DNA of 64,000 bases, from the NCBI RefSeq assembly GCF_017357225.1, contig NZ_CP071604.1:437001-501000 (forward strand). The letters are read 5' to 3'. This DNA comes from Rhizobium binae (GTDB taxonomy: Bacteria; Pseudomonadota; Alphaproteobacteria; Rhizobiales; Rhizobiaceae). Positions 63,141 through 64,000 of the stretch are shown here, piece by piece. Position 1 is the stretch's first letter, and each line of letters begins with the position of its first letter. The translations under genes were made by a program, and so were the position numbers. The notes beneath the pieces are model-generated. The model was given only the letters and a program-made list of their open reading frames with translations, was not told where the DNA came from and searched no databases.

Positions 63141-63262
63141 GTAAGCAGCGCACTCCTCCTCCCAGCGCTCTTACATCGGACTGACAACACTCCTCCTCCC
63201 AGTTGTCAGTCAGTATCAAGAGCCTGGCGCACCTCCTCCCGCGCCAGGCTCTTTTCTTTTTC
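63141..63262 (+). ncRNA. Trans-acting small RNA with three anti-Shine-Dalgarno hairpins (alpha-r14/cuckoo family, NfeR1-like)
   Basis: Three successive hairpins each expose CTCCTCCC. Hairpin 1 (63141-63174) has a 10-bp stem with one bulge and loop ACTCCTCCTCCCA. Hairpin 2 (63179-63211) has a perfect 10-bp stem GACTGACAAC/GTTGTCAGTC and the same loop. Hairpin 3 (63218-63253) has a perfect 13-bp stem with loop ACCTCCTCCC, followed by TTCTTTTT, making it the Rho-independent terminator. The loops can pair with ribosome-binding sites. This is the layout of alpha-r14/cuckoo RNAs of Rhizobiales, including NfeR1 of S. meliloti, linked to osmoadaptation and nodulation efficiency. A -10-like CTATAT lies at 63131-63136; no clear -35 was seen. 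Confidence 0.85.
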
Positions 63263-63360
63263 CCATCAAGTTCTTCACCGCGGTTTGACTCGGCAAGCGT
63301 CGTCGGACTATTTGAACGGGCGCCCCTCTGTCCGGTGCGCGCACCGGTTGGAGTTCGGTC

Positions 63361-64000
63361 ATGATCGGCAAATGGCGCGCCCCGCATGCGGCCCTGACAG
63401 GTCTTCTGGTTGCAACGCTTGTGCTCGCCGGCTGCGGCGGCAGGCCGGTCGGCGTCATGCAGGCGGCCGGTGCGGTGCCGCCGGGCACCTCGAAGGTCGA
63501 TCTCTTGGTGGCGACGACGCGGGCTGCCGATGACAATCCCGCCGTGCTTTTCTCCGGCGAACGCGGCACCGGGCTCACCGTCAATGCCGTCGATGTCTCC
63601 ATTCCACCGGATGCCAATCGCAAGGTCGGCCAGGTGCAATGGCCAAAGCGGCTGCCGGCAGACCCCTTGCGCGATTTCGTCACCGTGTCCGTCGATCCGC
63701 TGGAAGGCGAGCGGGCGGGCGAGCGCTGGCTGAAGACCCATATGCCGAAAAGCCGCCGCGTTCTGGTCTTCGTGCACGGTTTCAACAATCGTTACGAGGA
63801 TGCCGTCTACCGCTTCGCCCAGATCGTTCATGATTCGCATGCCGACGTCGCACCTGTCGTTTTCACCTGGCCCTCGCGCGCCAGCATCTTCGATTACAAT
63901 TACGACAAGGAAAGCACCAACTATTCCCGCGACGCGCTGGAGGAGCTGCTGACCCGGACCGCCGCCAATCCCGCCGTCGCCGACATCACCATCATGGCGC
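63361..64000 (+). CDS. Lipoprotein alpha/beta hydrolase (DUF900 type), partial
   Basis: The visible 213 residues begin with a lipoprotein signal (LLVATLVLAGCGG, Cys about residue 21), then KVDLLVATTRAADDN and a DUF900-like alpha/beta-hydrolase beginning VLVFVHGFNNRYEDAVYRFAQI (HGFN oxyanion region) and VVFTWPSRA. The nucleophile and the rest lie beyond the right edge. Family members are periplasmic or outer-membrane-attached esterase-like proteins of unknown substrate. The ATG lies 98 bp after the small RNA's terminator, so it has its own promoter or relies on read-through. Confidence 0.88.
   Translation, partial: MIGKWRAPHAALTGLLVATLVLAGCGGRPVGVMQAAGAVPPGTSKVDLLVATTRAADDNPAVLFSGERGTGLTVNAVDVSIPPDANRKVGQVQWPKRLPADPLRDFVTVSVDPLEGERAGERWLKTHMPKSRRVLVFVHGFNNRYEDAVYRFAQIVHDSHADVAPVVFTWPSRASIFDYNYDKESTNYSRDALEELLTRTAANPAVADITIMA

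Noticed and set aside
63141..63262. CRISPR-like array suggested by repeated CTCCTCCC
   Set aside because: The repeats are only 8-10 bases and sit in hairpin loops with no constant repeat/spacer period; the structure is that of an sRNA.

Overview
The window is a chromosomal segment of an alphaproteobacterium of the Rhizobiaceae, most likely the Rhizobium leguminosarum/etli group. The evidence is GC-rich DNA, the order glnD - mutS - tme - olsB - sensor kinase and lptC - lptA - lptB - rpoN - hpf - ptsN (as I recall it from Sinorhizobium and Rhizobium chromosomes), chemoreceptors ending in WEEF, a RIME-like palindromic repeat, and a three-hairpin small RNA with CUCCUCCC loops typical of this order. 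Most of it is core genome; accessory material lies mainly at about 38-48 kb and 57.8-61 kb.

Layout. 1-9 kb: nitrogen sensing (glnD, cut by the left edge), mismatch repair (mutS), malic enzyme (tme) and ornithine-lipid synthesis (olsB). 9-16 kb: a hybrid sensor kinase, lspA, two RNA/SAM methyltransferases, a CoxG-like protein, an acetyltransferase gene broken by an in-frame amber codon, a LapA-like protein and ihfB. 16-24 kb: sppA facing the LPS-export genes lptC-lptA-lptB, then rpoN, a DMT transporter, hpf and ptsN. 23-30 kb: a dCache-type chemoreceptor, ribokinase, rmuC and a globin-coupled soluble chemoreceptor. 30-38 kb: def-fmt-truA, dapE and dapD, a LOG-family protein, a secreted EF-hand protein and a HAD nucleotidase. 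38-44.5 kb: a BchE-type radical SAM protein with no bacteriochlorophyll genes in view, an overlapping ada/isocitrate-lyase-family pair, an FMN-dependent hydroxy-acid dehydrogenase, and a fatty-acid desaturase facing an ArsR-type regulator across a 13-bp inverted repeat.

44.6-53.7 kb: argB and the rpmH-rnpA-yidC-engB cluster, separated by about 5 kb of stress and signalling genes (ECF sigma, anti-sigma, fasciclin protein, RIME-like repeat, HWE/HisKA_2 kinase, small unknown genes, a cold-shock gene with its own promoter and long leader). 54-64 kb: a third chemoreceptor, a sensor kinase, tRNA-Arg(ACG), a probably frameshifted secreted-protein gene, a winged-helix-like protein whose gene ends in tandem palindromes, a lipoprotein, a small secreted protein, a PmtA-like methyltransferase, an aldo/keto reductase, the small RNA and the start of a lipoprotein hydrolase cut by the right edge.

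The most notable item is the RNA at about 63141-63262: three consecutive hairpins, each presenting an anti-Shine-Dalgarno CUCCUCCC loop, the last doubling as a Rho-independent terminator. It matches the alpha-r14/cuckoo class (NfeR1-like). Other points of interest are the isolated BchE homologue, the desaturase/ArsR operator, the broken acetyltransferase, and the repeat-tailed HTH gene downstream of a tRNA.
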